A DNA stretch of 64,000 bases from Caldora sp965222765 (GTDB lineage: Bacteria; Cyanobacteriota; Cyanobacteriia; Cyanobacteriales; Coleofasciculaceae): NCBI GenBank assembly GCA_965222765.1, contig CBDCVG010000034.1, positions 1 to 64,000 on the forward strand. Direction: 5' to 3'. Within the stretch, counting starts at the first letter, position 1. Each line of letters starts with the position of its first letter. Shown here in pieces: positions 40,079 to 49,994 of this stretch. The notes below the pieces were generated by a model that saw only the letters and a list, made by a program, of their open reading frames with translations, was not told the origin of the DNA and did not search any database. The translations under genes and the position numbers were made by a program.

Positions 40079-41938
40079 ATGAAACTCTTGTGGTCAAATA
40101 GTACTCCTCAGGAAAAAATTACCTCCCTTCCAGAGGCTTTAAAGTATGGTCAAAAGGGGTGGGAACTACTGCTGCAAACTTTAAACGATGAATCTTTGTC
40201 AGTACAGGTAGCTGCTTATGAACTTTTGCAGGAAAACGCTGAGCCAGATTTCAAACAACTGCTGCAGTTATACGACCCCTATTTAAGACTCAAGCATTAC
40301 CGTACTATAACTGGACATTCAGAGGGTATTAGATGCCTCACTATCAGCCCCAATGGTCAGATTCTTGCTACTGGTAGTCACGATAAAACCATCAAACTGT
40401 GGGATTTGCCCAGTGGCCAACTCAGAGCAACCCTCACTGGACATTCACACTGGATAAAGTCCCTAGCCATCAGCCCCGATGGACAGATTCTTGCTAGTGG
40501 TAGTTACGATAAGACCATCAAACTGTGGGATTTGCCCAATGGCCAACTCAGAGCAACCCTCACTGGACATTCAGGCAATATTGAATGCCTCACCATCAGC
40601 CCCGATAGCCAGATTCTCGCTAGTGGCGCATCAGACAAGAGCATCAAACTGTGGGATTTGCCCAGTGGTCAACTTAGAGCCACTCTCGCTGTAGATTTAT
40701 ACCGTGTTGGGCGGCTCGCCATTAGCTCCGATAGTCAGATTCTCGCTAGTTGTGAGTTTTCTGATCAATCACCCAGAAATTGGACTATCAAGCTGTGGAG
40801 CTTTCCTGACAGGGAACTGAAAACTACCCTCTTAACTGGAAAAGCAACAAATCCAATTCGTTTCTTTGGCATCAGTCATGATGGACATACCCTCATCGTT
40901 TGTCTTCCGGAGGGTGGCATTAAGTTGTGGGATTTGCCTAGTGGTGAACTGAAAACTACCTTGACTGAAAAATGCAGCTGTTGTCTCCTCAGTGCGGATG
41001 GGCATACCCTTATTACTGGCTATACTGACATCAAGTTGTGGGATTTAGCCACTGGTCAACTCAAAGCCACTCTCACTGGACATTCAGGTCGTGTGGTTAG
41101 TTCGCTAGCTATCAGTCCCAATGGTCACACTTTTGCTAGTACAGGTCACGACGAGACTATCAAACTCTGGGACTTGCCTAGTGGTAAACTGAGAACCACT
41201 ATCATGGCACATTCACAATTCCTTCCTAAGGTTTTGTTCAGGATCAACCCCAATGGACCGCAGATTTTTGCTATTGGAAATACTAACACAAATATTATTA
41301 GACTATGGGAAATAGAAAATCCCAGGCATCCCCGACTCGATCCGATAGAATTTTTTCACCATTACCTAACCTTAAAAGCAGCTCTCAATAATGATTCATC
41401 AGGTTTAAAGCAGGTAATTGAAGCTTTGAAAAGTAAATCATGGGAGATATACGAAATTGCCAAAGTGTTACTCCAAGAAAGGGAAGAATCTTTAGTTAAA
41501 CAGGCATTAGAGGAATATAGCTGTGAACTAAGTTCTGCTATCAGTATAGACTATCGTCGGCTGCAATATTTACTGTCACACCAGAAATGGCAAGAGGCAG
41601 AACAAGAAACAGAAGACATCCTACTGAATATATCTGGTTGCGAAAAAGGGGCTGATATTCAGAGTATTTTAAAACCGCGTACTCACTACGTATTTGACGA
41701 TGAGCCTTGTGGTGAAACATGCAGTATTTCCAATCAAGATCTAGATGTCATTTATGATTTGTGGAAAAGATACAGCAATATGTATGCCAGTTTTAAACAC
41801 CAGCACTTGCCATTTTGGACGAATCTTAAGACCAAACTTGAACAAATTTGGGCTCGAAATGAAAAGCTTAAATCCTATGTCAAAAAAAATTGGTACAGTC
41901 TAGCTTATTCAGAAGATCAAAAATATCGCCTAGACTAA
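40079..41938 (+). CDS. WD40-repeat protein with C-terminal GUN4-like domain
   Basis: 619 residues. Residues 1-70 form a HEAT-like helical start. About residues 75-420 hold seven or eight WD40 blades with near-identical IKLWDLPSGQLRATLTGHS units. Residues 425-500 are helical. The C-terminus (about 480-610) resembles a GUN4 domain: IDYRRLQYLLSHQKWQEAEQ, ETEDILL and DLDVIYDLWKRYS. GUN4 binds tetrapyrroles in chlorophyll synthesis; in fusions it is more likely a protein or ligand sensor. Some blades are degenerate. Confidence 0.82.
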   Translation: MKLLWSNSTPQEKITSLPEALKYGQKGWELLLQTLNDESLSVQVAAYELLQENAEPDFKQLLQLYDPYLRLKHYRTITGHSEGIRCLTISPNGQILATGSHDKTIKLWDLPSGQLRATLTGHSHWIKSLAISPDGQILASGSYDKTIKLWDLPNGQLRATLTGHSGNIECLTISPDSQILASGASDKSIKLWDLPSGQLRATLAVDLYRVGRLAISSDSQILASCEFSDQSPRNWTIKLWSFPDRELKTTLLTGKATNPIRFFGISHDGHTLIVCLPEGGIKLWDLPSGELKTTLTEKCSCCLLSADGHTLITGYTDIKLWDLATGQLKATLTGHSGRVVSSLAISPNGHTFASTGHDETIKLWDLPSGKLRTTIMAHSQFLPKVLFRINPNGPQIFAIGNTNTNIIRLWEIENPRHPRLDPIEFFHHYLTLKAALNNDSSGLKQVIEALKSKSWEIYEIAKVLLQEREESLVKQALEEYSCELSSAISIDYRRLQYLLSHQKWQEAEQETEDILLNISGCEKGADIQSILKPRTHYVFDDEPCGETCSISNQDLDVIYDLWKRYSNMYASFKHQHLPFWTNLKTKLEQIWARNEKLKSYVKKNWYSLAYSEDQKYRLD

Positions 41939-42111
41939 GTGGAAGCTTTGGTTAGCACTTTCATAACTGTATTAATTCTCTCGTCAAGATCTAAACTCGG
42001 TGTTGGGTTACGCTACCGCTAACCCAACCTACCTACCTATAGATTTTATCTAGCGGAATCTAGGTAATAATACTCCAATATTTGAATCAAAATCTGACAG
42101 ACTACTAACGA

Positions 42112-45100
42112 TTATAAGTGTTCTTGACAGCGCTTAAGATAAATCTGGGTTATTTTATCATCTGGAATAATCTTCAAGACATTTTTAAACATTTGTGCGG
42201 CTTCACTAAAACAATTCTGGCTATAGAGCAAACAAGCTTCTTCAAAATTTCTTTTGGTAACTAATTTTTTTTCTTTAATTTTTTCTTCATCAGTATCAAA
42301 TATTTCAAAGAGACTAACCAATTCTGATTTACCTTTCATCTTTACCTGGTCGATGAAACGAAAGAAATAGTCGTTAGGATATTTCAGCGCACCAAAAGTT
42401 TGGTGAGAAATTAGCATTGAAATACCATACTTTTTGGTTAATCCTTCAATTCGGGAAGCTATATTAACATTATCACTAATTACGGTGCCATCCATCCGAG
42501 ACTGTCCACCAACTGTGCCTAACATCAAATCTCCTGTATTGATGCCAATACCAACCTGAATCATTTCATAGCCAGATTTAAGGCGATGTTGATTGTATTC
42601 AGCTAGCTGATGCAACATAGCAATCCCAGCTTTTACCGCATCATCAGCTCCGCCGCTAAAGAGTGCCATAATCGCATCACCGATATATTTATCAATAAAG
42701 CCACGATTTTCGATGATGGCAGGCTCCATACGAGAAAGAAAGGAATTGATAAACTGGAAATTTTCCTGAGGTGTCATCCTTTCTGACAGAGTAGTAAAAG
42801 AGCGAATGTCAGAAAATAGCACTGACATTTCCTGTTGCACATGGTCCCCTAATTTAACATCGATAATGCTTTCTTTGTTCAATAATTGCAGAAATTGGTG
42901 AGGCACAAAGCGACCGTAAGCAGCATTGATGTGAGAGAGTTGTAGGTGAGTTTTAATTCTGGCTAATAGTTCTTTTTTAGAGACAGGTTTACTCAGATAA
43001 TCATTAGCACCGGCACTCAATCCTTCTACCACATCGGAAACTCTATTTTTAGCAGTCAACATCAAAACCGGCAGTTCAGTAGCAGGGAATTTCTCTCGAA
43101 CTTTTTGACATACTTCATAGCCGGTCATTTTCGGCATCATTACATCTAGTAAAAGCAAGTCAGGTTGAAAACCATTCTCAATCAATTCTAAGGCTTCTAT
43201 ACCATTTGCAGCTTGAGCGATCGCGTAATTTTCTAGAGATAGATGATTGACAAGTACCTGTAGGTTAACTGGTTCATCATCCACAATCAGGACTTTGAAC
43301 TGATTGGTTGATAGTTCTTGGTCATTAGTAATTAGTTGTTCGCTACTGGTAATTACTTCTACATCAGTTGTTGCCTCTTCATTATTTATAGTTCTTGTTA
43401 CTAAAGGCTCACCACGAACTAATGACAACTCTGATGACTGAGCCGTGATAACTGACGTTTGACGAATTGCGACCGGTAGAGTGAAGCTAAAGCAAGATCC
43501 TTTGCCTAGTGTTGATTCAACCCTAATTTTCCCTCCGTGAAGCTCCACTAACTTTTTAGTAACTGCCAAACCCAAACCAGTGCCACCATATTCACGAGCA
43601 GTAGAACCATCAGCTTGCTCAAAAGATTCAAAAATACGGTTTAAGTTATCCTTGGGAATGCCAATGCCAGTATCCTGAACAGAAATAGCTAATTGAGCAT
43701 GGAGGTTGGGTATAGGACATTGAGGATTAGGAATTGAGAATTGAGAATTGAGAATTGGTAATTGAGAATTAGGAATATCTCCCTTGTCTCCCCATTCCTC
43801 TATTTCGCCATCTGGCTCTTCTAGTTCCGATTCTTGATGCTCGACAACTGCTGCTGAAATTTCTACGGTGCCGGACTTTGTAAACTTAATTGCATTACCG
43901 ATGAGGTTGTAAAGAATCTGTTGTAAGCGATTCTCATCAGCATTAGCTGGAGGAAGGTTATCAGGAATCCCATTAATTAGTTGTAACTCTTTGTAGCCAA
44001 TCAACGGTTGGCTGAGGTTAAGCACTACCTCAACGATTTCTCGCAATCCCACTGGCTTGAGTTGCAGCTCAATATTTTTGTGGAACATTTTGGAGAAGTC
44101 GAGGATATCATTCACTAAGTTGGACAGACGCCGTCCACTAGAAACAATCAGATTTAAATTAAAGCAAGTCTGGGGAGATAGAGAACCAGTAGCACCATCA
44201 ATCAGAGATTCAGCAATACCGATAATGCCATTGAGGGGTGTGCGCAGTTCGTGGGAAGTATTAGCGAGAAATTCATCTTTGATCTGATCTAAACGTTGCA
44301 ACTCGGCATTGGCTTCGGCAAGTTCTGCTGTACGTTGCTCAACTGTTTGCTCTAAAGTGCCATTGAATTCTTCTAGTTGATTGGCATAGGTTTCTAAGGA
44401 GTCCATCACTCGATTGTAATGGTGAGCAATCTTACCAACTTCTGTAAACGGCTCCTCTGGCACTCGCAAACTAAAGTCTTGGGTTTTTACCTGCTCATCC
44501 ATCACTTGAAACAGTTGATAGACTTCTGTCTTGGCTCGATGTTCGGAAACATTGAGACCAATTTCTTCCTCCTCAAGGGAAACCCGCAAAGGGAAGAAGC
44601 GATTGATAATCGATAGCACCAAGTAAGTTAAACCAAAGGCCCAGACGAAAGCAACCAAAATCCCCAACAGCTGCACTAACAGCTGATTATGCCTACTCAA
44701 ACCAGTTCCTAGCAGTTCTGGATCCCCAAACCAAGCGACTGCCAAGATACCCCAAACTCCCGCAACTCCGTGAATTGCGATCGCATCCACTCCATCATCA
44801 ATGCGCCAACGCTCAATCCAATAATTAGCAAAGAGCATAACTGCTCCACCAATCCCACCAATAAGTAAGGCTTCTGGGGTATTTACTGCATGACAGGAGG
44901 CGGTGATTGATACCAAGCCAGCAATCGACCCATCGATCAGCAATTCCACCTCCGGTAGCTTACGCTCAAACCAACCAATTGCTACCGTAGTCAGCATCCC
45001 ACTAGCGCCAGCAAGGATGGTATGAACAATAATCCCAGGAATCTGCTCATTTAGTGCGAGGGTGCTGCCACCATTAAAGCCCAACCAACCCAGCCACAAC

Positions 45101-45717
45101 AGCATTACTCCTAGGACAGAAAAAGGCATATTAGAGCCATGAATTTTGCGAGCTCGGCCATTATCAGTAAATCTACCAGTACGAGGACCAATAACTAGCA
45201 GGGCTGCTAAAGCAACCCAGCCCCCAATGCTGTGAACAACTGCCGAACCAGCAAAATCAACAAAGCCAAGCTTTCCCAGCCAGCCAGTAAGGTTTCCTGT
45301 CTCAATACCATTCCAAGCCCAATGACCAAAGATGGGATAAATGATACCCGAAACTAACAGAGCAATGAGCAGATAAGCAGTAAATCGCAATCGTTCTGCC
45401 ACTGCCCCTGAGATAATGGTAGTAGCAGTACCACAAAACATTGCCTCAAAAATAAAGAAAGCTGCTAGCTTCGGGTTGCTATCAAGTTCGAGAAAGGAGC
45501 CTTGGGTACCAATCCATCCAGCAAAAGAGGCTCCAAACATCAGAGCATAACCAAATGCCCAAAACAAGACTATCGAAATACCAACATCTGCCAAGTTTTT
45601 GACGGCAACATTAATATTATTTTTCGAGCGAGTTAGCCCTGACTCCAAGCACATAAAACCGGGCTGCATCAGGAAGACCAAACCAGCACAAGCAAGGAGC
45701 CAGACTACATCATACAT
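42112..45717 (-). CDS. Ammonium transporter-histidine kinase-receiver-cyclase fusion
   Basis: 1201 residues. Residues 1-390 are a complete Amt/Rh channel with eleven membrane segments (MYDVVWLLACAGLVFLMQPG, GFMCLESG, WLGWLGFNGGSTLA). A helical linker follows, then HisKA (phospho-His in TSHELRTPLNG), HATPase_c (about 590-755, GGTGLGLAV), a receiver (about 815-935, phospho-Asp in LLLLDVMMPKMTG) and a class III cyclase (about 970-1150) with metal Asp in FSDIRSF and GDAIMALF, Lys in DKYIGDA and NIASR, features of adenylate cyclases. It should sense or move ammonium and convert this to phosphorelay and cAMP output. A repeat-derived insert (43702-43800) lies in frame within the ATPase domain. Confidence 0.93.
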   Translation of the reverse strand: MYDVVWLLACAGLVFLMQPGFMCLESGLTRSKNNINVAVKNLADVGISIVLFWAFGYALMFGASFAGWIGTQGSFLELDSNPKLAAFFIFEAMFCGTATTIISGAVAERLRFTAYLLIALLVSGIIYPIFGHWAWNGIETGNLTGWLGKLGFVDFAGSAVVHSIGGWVALAALLVIGPRTGRFTDNGRARKIHGSNMPFSVLGVMLLWLGWLGFNGGSTLALNEQIPGIIVHTILAGASGMLTTVAIGWFERKLPEVELLIDGSIAGLVSITASCHAVNTPEALLIGGIGGAVMLFANYWIERWRIDDGVDAIAIHGVAGVWGILAVAWFGDPELLGTGLSRHNQLLVQLLGILVAFVWAFGLTYLVLSIINRFFPLRVSLEEEEIGLNVSEHRAKTEVYQLFQVMDEQVKTQDFSLRVPEEPFTEVGKIAHHYNRVMDSLETYANQLEEFNGTLEQTVEQRTAELAEANAELQRLDQIKDEFLANTSHELRTPLNGIIGIAESLIDGATGSLSPQTCFNLNLIVSSGRRLSNLVNDILDFSKMFHKNIELQLKPVGLREIVEVVLNLSQPLIGYKELQLINGIPDNLPPANADENRLQQILYNLIGNAIKFTKSGTVEISAAVVEHQESELEEPDGEIEEWGDKGDIPNSQLPILNSQFSIPNPQCPIPNLHAQLAISVQDTGIGIPKDNLNRIFESFEQADGSTAREYGGTGLGLAVTKKLVELHGGKIRVESTLGKGSCFSFTLPVAIRQTSVITAQSSELSLVRGEPLVTRTINNEEATTDVEVITSSEQLITNDQELSTNQFKVLIVDDEPVNLQVLVNHLSLENYAIAQAANGIEALELIENGFQPDLLLLDVMMPKMTGYEVCQKVREKFPATELPVLMLTAKNRVSDVVEGLSAGANDYLSKPVSKKELLARIKTHLQLSHINAAYGRFVPHQFLQLLNKESIIDVKLGDHVQQEMSVLFSDIRSFTTLSERMTPQENFQFINSFLSRMEPAIIENRGFIDKYIGDAIMALFSGGADDAVKAGIAMLHQLAEYNQHRLKSGYEMIQVGIGINTGDLMLGTVGGQSRMDGTVISDNVNIASRIEGLTKKYGISMLISHQTFGALKYPNDYFFRFIDQVKMKGKSELVSLFEIFDTDEEKIKEKKLVTKRNFEEACLLYSQNCFSEAAQMFKNVLKIIPDDKITQIYLKRCQEHL

Positions 45718-46248
45718 TTCTACGTTTTGGTACAGGATACCTCATCTCCCCCTTACAGATTAAAATCGAGTTATTCAGGATAGTCATCAAGTATATTCAC
45801 AAATGTCATTGGTTATTGCTAGGCTAGGTTGGATAAGTATAGGAATATAGGTAAGATCCGTAGTGATCGAGATCTAAGAAGCATCGAAAACATCCCAAAA
45901 TTGCTTGCAGCAATGGGATACTGTTGGCAAATTGCCTGAGGGGTGTGACCCCTCCATATAAGGTTACCTTGTATACAGATTTCCAGAGGAGAGACAGATC
46001 TTAACCTGTTGTGATCTATAGTCATTTCACATAAGAATGAAACACTTCTTTCCGTCGAAAACCTTTTACAGCAAGATTTACACCAAAAAGTTTGTATCAG
46101 TCTAAACTGGAATGACTATAGTTTAGATATTGCCCAAAATAAAGCAAAAGGCAAAAGCGATTAAGTTTGGATCACAAATTACTATATGTTCCAATTTAAA
46201 TGCGCATTAGCTTATATTCTCCTCTATTGAGAACCCCTGAGCTGGTAT
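45718..46248. other. Intergenic region upstream of the Amt fusion
   Basis: No gene I can support. It contains a CCAATTTAAATGCG repeat at about 46191, also at 5850. A 68-codon minus-strand frame at 45819-46025 has no recognisable motif or ribosome-binding site. No clear NtcA site is seen. Confidence 0.4.
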
Positions 46249-47586
46249 TCATATAGATTTGAGGCAAGTCTTGATTAGTTCTTCAATACCAGTGACAGGC
46301 AAAATCGGAGTTCCTAGTTGATGGGCTACTTCTTCAACAGTCATATCATCTAAAAACCTGGTATCCTCATGCTTCAGCATCACTGAAGGTAGCAGAATTC
46401 CATCCCCTAAGTCTCGCTGCTGTAAATTATCGAGTAAATCTTGACCTGTTAACAAGCCAGTAACGGTTATTTCCTGTCCCCAGTAATTACTACGTATAGC
46501 CGCCAGATTCACCACTAGTCCTTCTACTGCATTTAATTGTTGGATCAAAGGTTGAAAAGCGGTTTCTACGGCATTACCCACCACCCAAGTCAAGGTTCGG
46601 GGTATCGCCAAGCGGGTAGGCAATATTCGAGTTGCAGTCTCTTGAAACTGTTTGAGGAACAAGCGAATCGAACCAACACCATTGCCAATTTGGGGATAGT
46701 CTTCGTAATGGGATTCTGGGGGTAACTCTTGCCTAGCAATCAAAAACCACTCATCAGCTAACCACACACAAGTAGAATTCAACTGAGAGCGAAATTGTTC
46801 TTGAAGGGACTGAACTTGCTCAATTACTTCTATTGCTTTGTCGTGACTTACCGGTATCAACTCATCTTCTGTTGGTCGAAAGCGAGTTAACCCCACTGGT
46901 ACTACTGCTATTGAGGCAACTGTTGGCACTTTACCAGAGTGGAATTGTGCTAAATCTAGAAGAGTACATTCCAAGTGAGCACCATCATTGATACCTGGAC
47001 AAACGACAACTTGGGCATGAATTTGCAATCGTCGCTCCTGAAACCACTTTAGTTGCTCTATAATCTGCCCAGCACGCTGGTTTTTCAGCAGGCGTCGGCG
47101 AATATCCGGTTCAGTAGCATGAACAGAAACATAGAGAGGAGATAGGCGCATCTGCTCTATTCTGTTCCACTCTTTCTGGCTAAGATTGGTGAGGGTTAAG
47201 TAAGAACCATAGAGAAAACTGAGGCGGTAGTCGTCATCTTTGAGGTAGAGACTTTGTCGCTTACCTGGGGGTTGTTGGTCGATAAAGCAAAAAGGGCAAC
47301 GGTTATTGCACTGAATCAAGCCATCAAATAAAGCTGTCTCGAATTCTAGCCCTAATTCATCATCATAGTCTTTCTCAATTTCCACTGAGTGAATCTTACC
47401 AGCTGCATCCAGAACCTCCAGCTCTAGCAATTCGTCAGCACATAAAAACTTATAGTCGATGAGATCCCGAGGATGGATGCCATTAATAGCAACAATTGTG
47501 TCTCCCGCTTCAAATCCCACCTCAGCAGCAATGGAATTTGGAAGAACCTTAGTAATTAGGGCAGGACGAATAGAAGTTTTACTCAT
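46249..47586 (-). CDS. PDZ-radical SAM-DUF512 protein (cyanobacterial TIGR03279-type oxidoreductase)
   Basis: 445 residues. Residues 10-75 form a PDZ-like domain (PNSIAAEVGFEAGD, IVAINGIHPRDLIDY). The radical SAM cluster Cys are C93, C97 and C100 in CNNRCPFC. The C-terminal DUF512 region follows (PVGLTRFRPTEDEL, GVGSIRLF, LLPSVMLKHEDTRFLDDMT). This arrangement is characteristic of a conserved FeS protein family of cyanobacteria with unknown reaction. Length is normal and there are no operon partners. Confidence 0.93.
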   Translation of the reverse strand: MSKTSIRPALITKVLPNSIAAEVGFEAGDTIVAINGIHPRDLIDYKFLCADELLELEVLDAAGKIHSVEIEKDYDDELGLEFETALFDGLIQCNNRCPFCFIDQQPPGKRQSLYLKDDDYRLSFLYGSYLTLTNLSQKEWNRIEQMRLSPLYVSVHATEPDIRRRLLKNQRAGQIIEQLKWFQERRLQIHAQVVVCPGINDGAHLECTLLDLAQFHSGKVPTVASIAVVPVGLTRFRPTEDELIPVSHDKAIEVIEQVQSLQEQFRSQLNSTCVWLADEWFLIARQELPPESHYEDYPQIGNGVGSIRLFLKQFQETATRILPTRLAIPRTLTWVVGNAVETAFQPLIQQLNAVEGLVVNLAAIRSNYWGQEITVTGLLTGQDLLDNLQQRDLGDGILLPSVMLKHEDTRFLDDMTVEEVAHQLGTPILPVTGIEELIKTCLKSI

Positions 47587-47767
47587 CGTTGTTAGATATA
47601 GCAGTTTGTCGGTAGGTCTTTTGTCGCCTCCAGTAAAAAAAGCTTTTTAAGTGTTTGTTACACATTGTAAACATTAAATTGACAATTTGCTCACAGTCTT
47701 AACTTGTTACCAATGGTGCCGCTTGAGCGATCGCGGCACGGTAATGACTCATTTTCTAGCTTATTAT

Positions 47768-49205
47768 TGACACAGCCGAAAACCCTGTCTCTTTAGAGCA
47801 GGGATGAAGGCAAGGTGGCACTTAAAAGTGCCTAGATATTTCCTGTTTTAACGAGTGCCCAACATGGTATAATACTAACATTGAGAGAAGGTCAAATCAA
47901 TGCTGGTTCTAGAGTATAAACTTAAGGGGAGAGCAGTTCAATACCGAGCAATTGATGAAGCAATTAGAACGGTTCAGTTTGTTCGCAATAAATGCTTACG
48001 GTACTGGCTCGATGCCCCAAAAGAAGCAAAAATCAAACCTTTTGACCTCAACAAGTATTCTACAGAACTACGCAATGAATTCACATTCGTAAAAGACCTC
48101 AACTCAATGGCTTGTCAGGCTTCAGCTGAACGTACCTTCCTAGCTATCAATCGGTTCTATGCTAACTGCAAGTCCAAGAAACAAGGAAAGAAAGGTTTTC
48201 CTAGATTTCAGAAAGACAACCGTTCAGTTGAATATAAAACCTCAGGCTGGAAACTTCATCCCACTAAAAGACGTATCACTATTACTGATAAAAAGAGTAT
48301 TGGTGAGCTGAAACTATTGGGCAAATGGGATATTCACACCTATCCTGTTCAATCCATCAAGCGAGTCAGATTAGTCCGCCGTGCTGACGGATATTACTGC
48401 CAATTCTGTGTTGATATTGAGTGCATTGATACTCAGTCTTATACTGGACAAGATATTGGATTGGATGTTGGTATAGAGTCGTTGTATACTGACTCTAATG
48501 GTCATCAAGAAACTAATCCTAGGTTTTTAAGGAAAGCTGAGTTTAAGATCAAGCAAGCCCAGCGTCGCATCTACAAGAAGAAGAAAGGTTCAACAGGACG
48601 CCGCAAGGCAAGAGCTAAATTCTCCAGAAAACATTTAAGGGTAAGTAGGCAACGGAATGAACATGCCAAAAGTTTGGCACGTAACGTATGCAAGTCTAAC
48701 GACTTAGTAGCCTATGAAGACTTAAAGGTTAGCAATATGCTCAAAAATCACTGTCTTGCCAAATCAATTAATGATGCTAGTTGGTATCAGTTCAGACAGT
48801 GGATAGAATACTTCGCTAACAAGTTTGGAAAACTGGCTGTTGCAGTTCCACTTTCAGTCTTATAATCGCCAATTTCAATTAGAGCCAATTTCTACGCTAA
48901 AATAGGTAGAGTGCAGTCAGTGCAAACGGATAGTCAAAAAGTCCCTATCTACTCGTACTCATAGCTGTCAATGTGGCTGTGTCCCCTGCACCGTGATACC
49001 AATGCAGCAATCAATATTTTGGACAAGGCAAAATCTAGGGGAGGGCATCCACCCGAAGTATTTCACGTCACTTGAGTTTTTTTTTACTTGTTCAAGTAAG
49101 CTAGCCGGGAGTAGCAACCTCTACGCTAGTTGGGGCAACCCTGCTAGAGCAAGTGGCTACGATGAACTTAGAATCCCCTCGCCTTTAGGCAGGGGAGTGT
49201 CAATC
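47768..49205 (+). mobile_element. IS200/IS605-group element (tnpB only), decayed
   Basis: Left end hairpin CCCTGTCTCTTTAGAGCAGGG-type at 47783-47803 and right end hairpin CCCCTCGCCTTTAGGCAGGGG at 49173-49195 bracket a tnpB pseudogene. No tnpA is present. The stretch 49080-49205 is where a TnpB-associated guide (omega) RNA would end. Ends are approximate. Confidence 0.8.
47900..49075 (+). pseudogene. TnpB-like RNA-guided nuclease (OrfB), frameshifted
   Basis: The main frame (47900-48865, 321 codons) covers the N-terminal and RuvC-like parts: DVGIES with the first catalytic Asp and VAYEDLKVSNML with the catalytic Glu. It stops after KLAVAVPLSVL, where intact homologues continue into a zinc ribbon. 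The ribbon is still encoded downstream in other frames: CSQCKRIVKKSLSTRTHSCQ, then HRDTNAAINIL with the last catalytic Asp, and a final GHPPEVFHVT ending at 49075. At least two frameshifts are needed, so the nuclease is probably dead. Confidence 0.85.
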
Positions 49206-49238
49206 TCCTGTAGATATAGTTTCTCCTCCTTATCTTAA

Positions 49239-49505
49239 TCAAGCAACTAACTCCGATGGTTGAGACTTGACAGTTACTGGCGTTACCTCAACTGGAACTT
49301 TTTGGGGTTGGGGACTTGGTACTTGTTCTAAAACTTGAACTTCTATATTGATGGCTACTAGATAGGAACCAGCTTTATCTCCGACTGCTTGGGCAATCAA
49401 GCTGGCCAAATCTGGGCGCTCTGCGGTAATCGGATTGCGTAAGATGCACTGCTCCCAGTCGTACTGGGCATGAGGATTTATGCTGAGGATATAGTGCTTC
49501 TTCAT
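49239..49505 (-). CDS. Hypothetical protein, 88 residues
   Basis: It starts MKKHYILSINPHAQYDWEQC, contains ERPDLASLIAQAVG, and ends in a Pro/Val-rich tail. Likely cytosolic. No family recognised. It lies immediately after the IS605-type element and is preceded by a possible GAAACCC-spaced start with no strong ribosome-binding site. Confidence 0.5.
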   Translation of the reverse strand: MKKHYILSINPHAQYDWEQCILRNPITAERPDLASLIAQAVGDKAGSYLVAINIEVQVLEQVPSPQPQKVPVEVTPVTVKSQPSELVA

Positions 49506-49688
49506 GGGGTAAAAACCTTGAATTTTCTTGGGTTTCGGACGTCAGCCGACGTTCAAATCCCTACCCTTCCAGTATAGTACAAAAGTACTATGATTGGCGA
49601 GCAAAATCTCAAGGCAGTCCCAATGAAAACATTCACCGCCATGAATGAAAATTAATTTCTCCGCGTCTGGTGTGTCTAAGGATAATGA

Positions 49689-49958
49689 TTAAGATGGGTT
49701 ATAGTCTGAACAGTTAATAGCACTCTCAGAACTAGCAATAGAAGGATGCACCGTACATTTGAGGCGGTAATCACCAGTGAAAAACTGACAGTTGGTGCAG
49801 GGTATTTGATGCATACTTTTAGCGCTGGTAATAGAGTCTCTAATTGTTGACCAAACAGTCAACAAGACAAGCATGATTAAAACCCAACTTAAACAAAAGC
49901 AAAAGAATATCGAAAATGGTCGGATGAGATTAACCAGTGAATATAGAAGCGGAAACAC
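49689..49958 (-). CDS. Small membrane protein with Cys-rich C-terminus
   Basis: 89 residues. One membrane segment (about 13-36, FSIFFCFCLSWVLIMLVLLT), then a soluble tail with PCTNCQFFTGDYRLKCTVHP and INCSDYNP. The four spaced Cys could bind a metal or form disulfides. Similar CxNC..LKC..C tails occur in short cyanobacterial proteins of unknown role. It lies 36 bp downstream of ssb on the same strand, possibly cotranscribed. Confidence 0.6.
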   Translation of the reverse strand: MFPLLYSLVNLIRPFSIFFCFCLSWVLIMLVLLTVWSTIRDSITSAKSMHQIPCTNCQFFTGDYRLKCTVHPSIASSESAINCSDYNPS

Positions 49959-49994
49959 AACTCTTTTTTCTCAGAAAAACAAACGAATATAACA

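Noticed and set aside
26065..45717. A cAMP circuit joining the cyclase fusion to the MscS channel with a cNMP domain
   Set aside because: The genes are 15 kb apart with no shared regulatory site; noted only as a possibility.
45819..46025. 68-codon minus-strand frame upstream of the Amt fusion
   Set aside because: No ribosome-binding site, no recognisable motif and low-complexity composition; probably chance.
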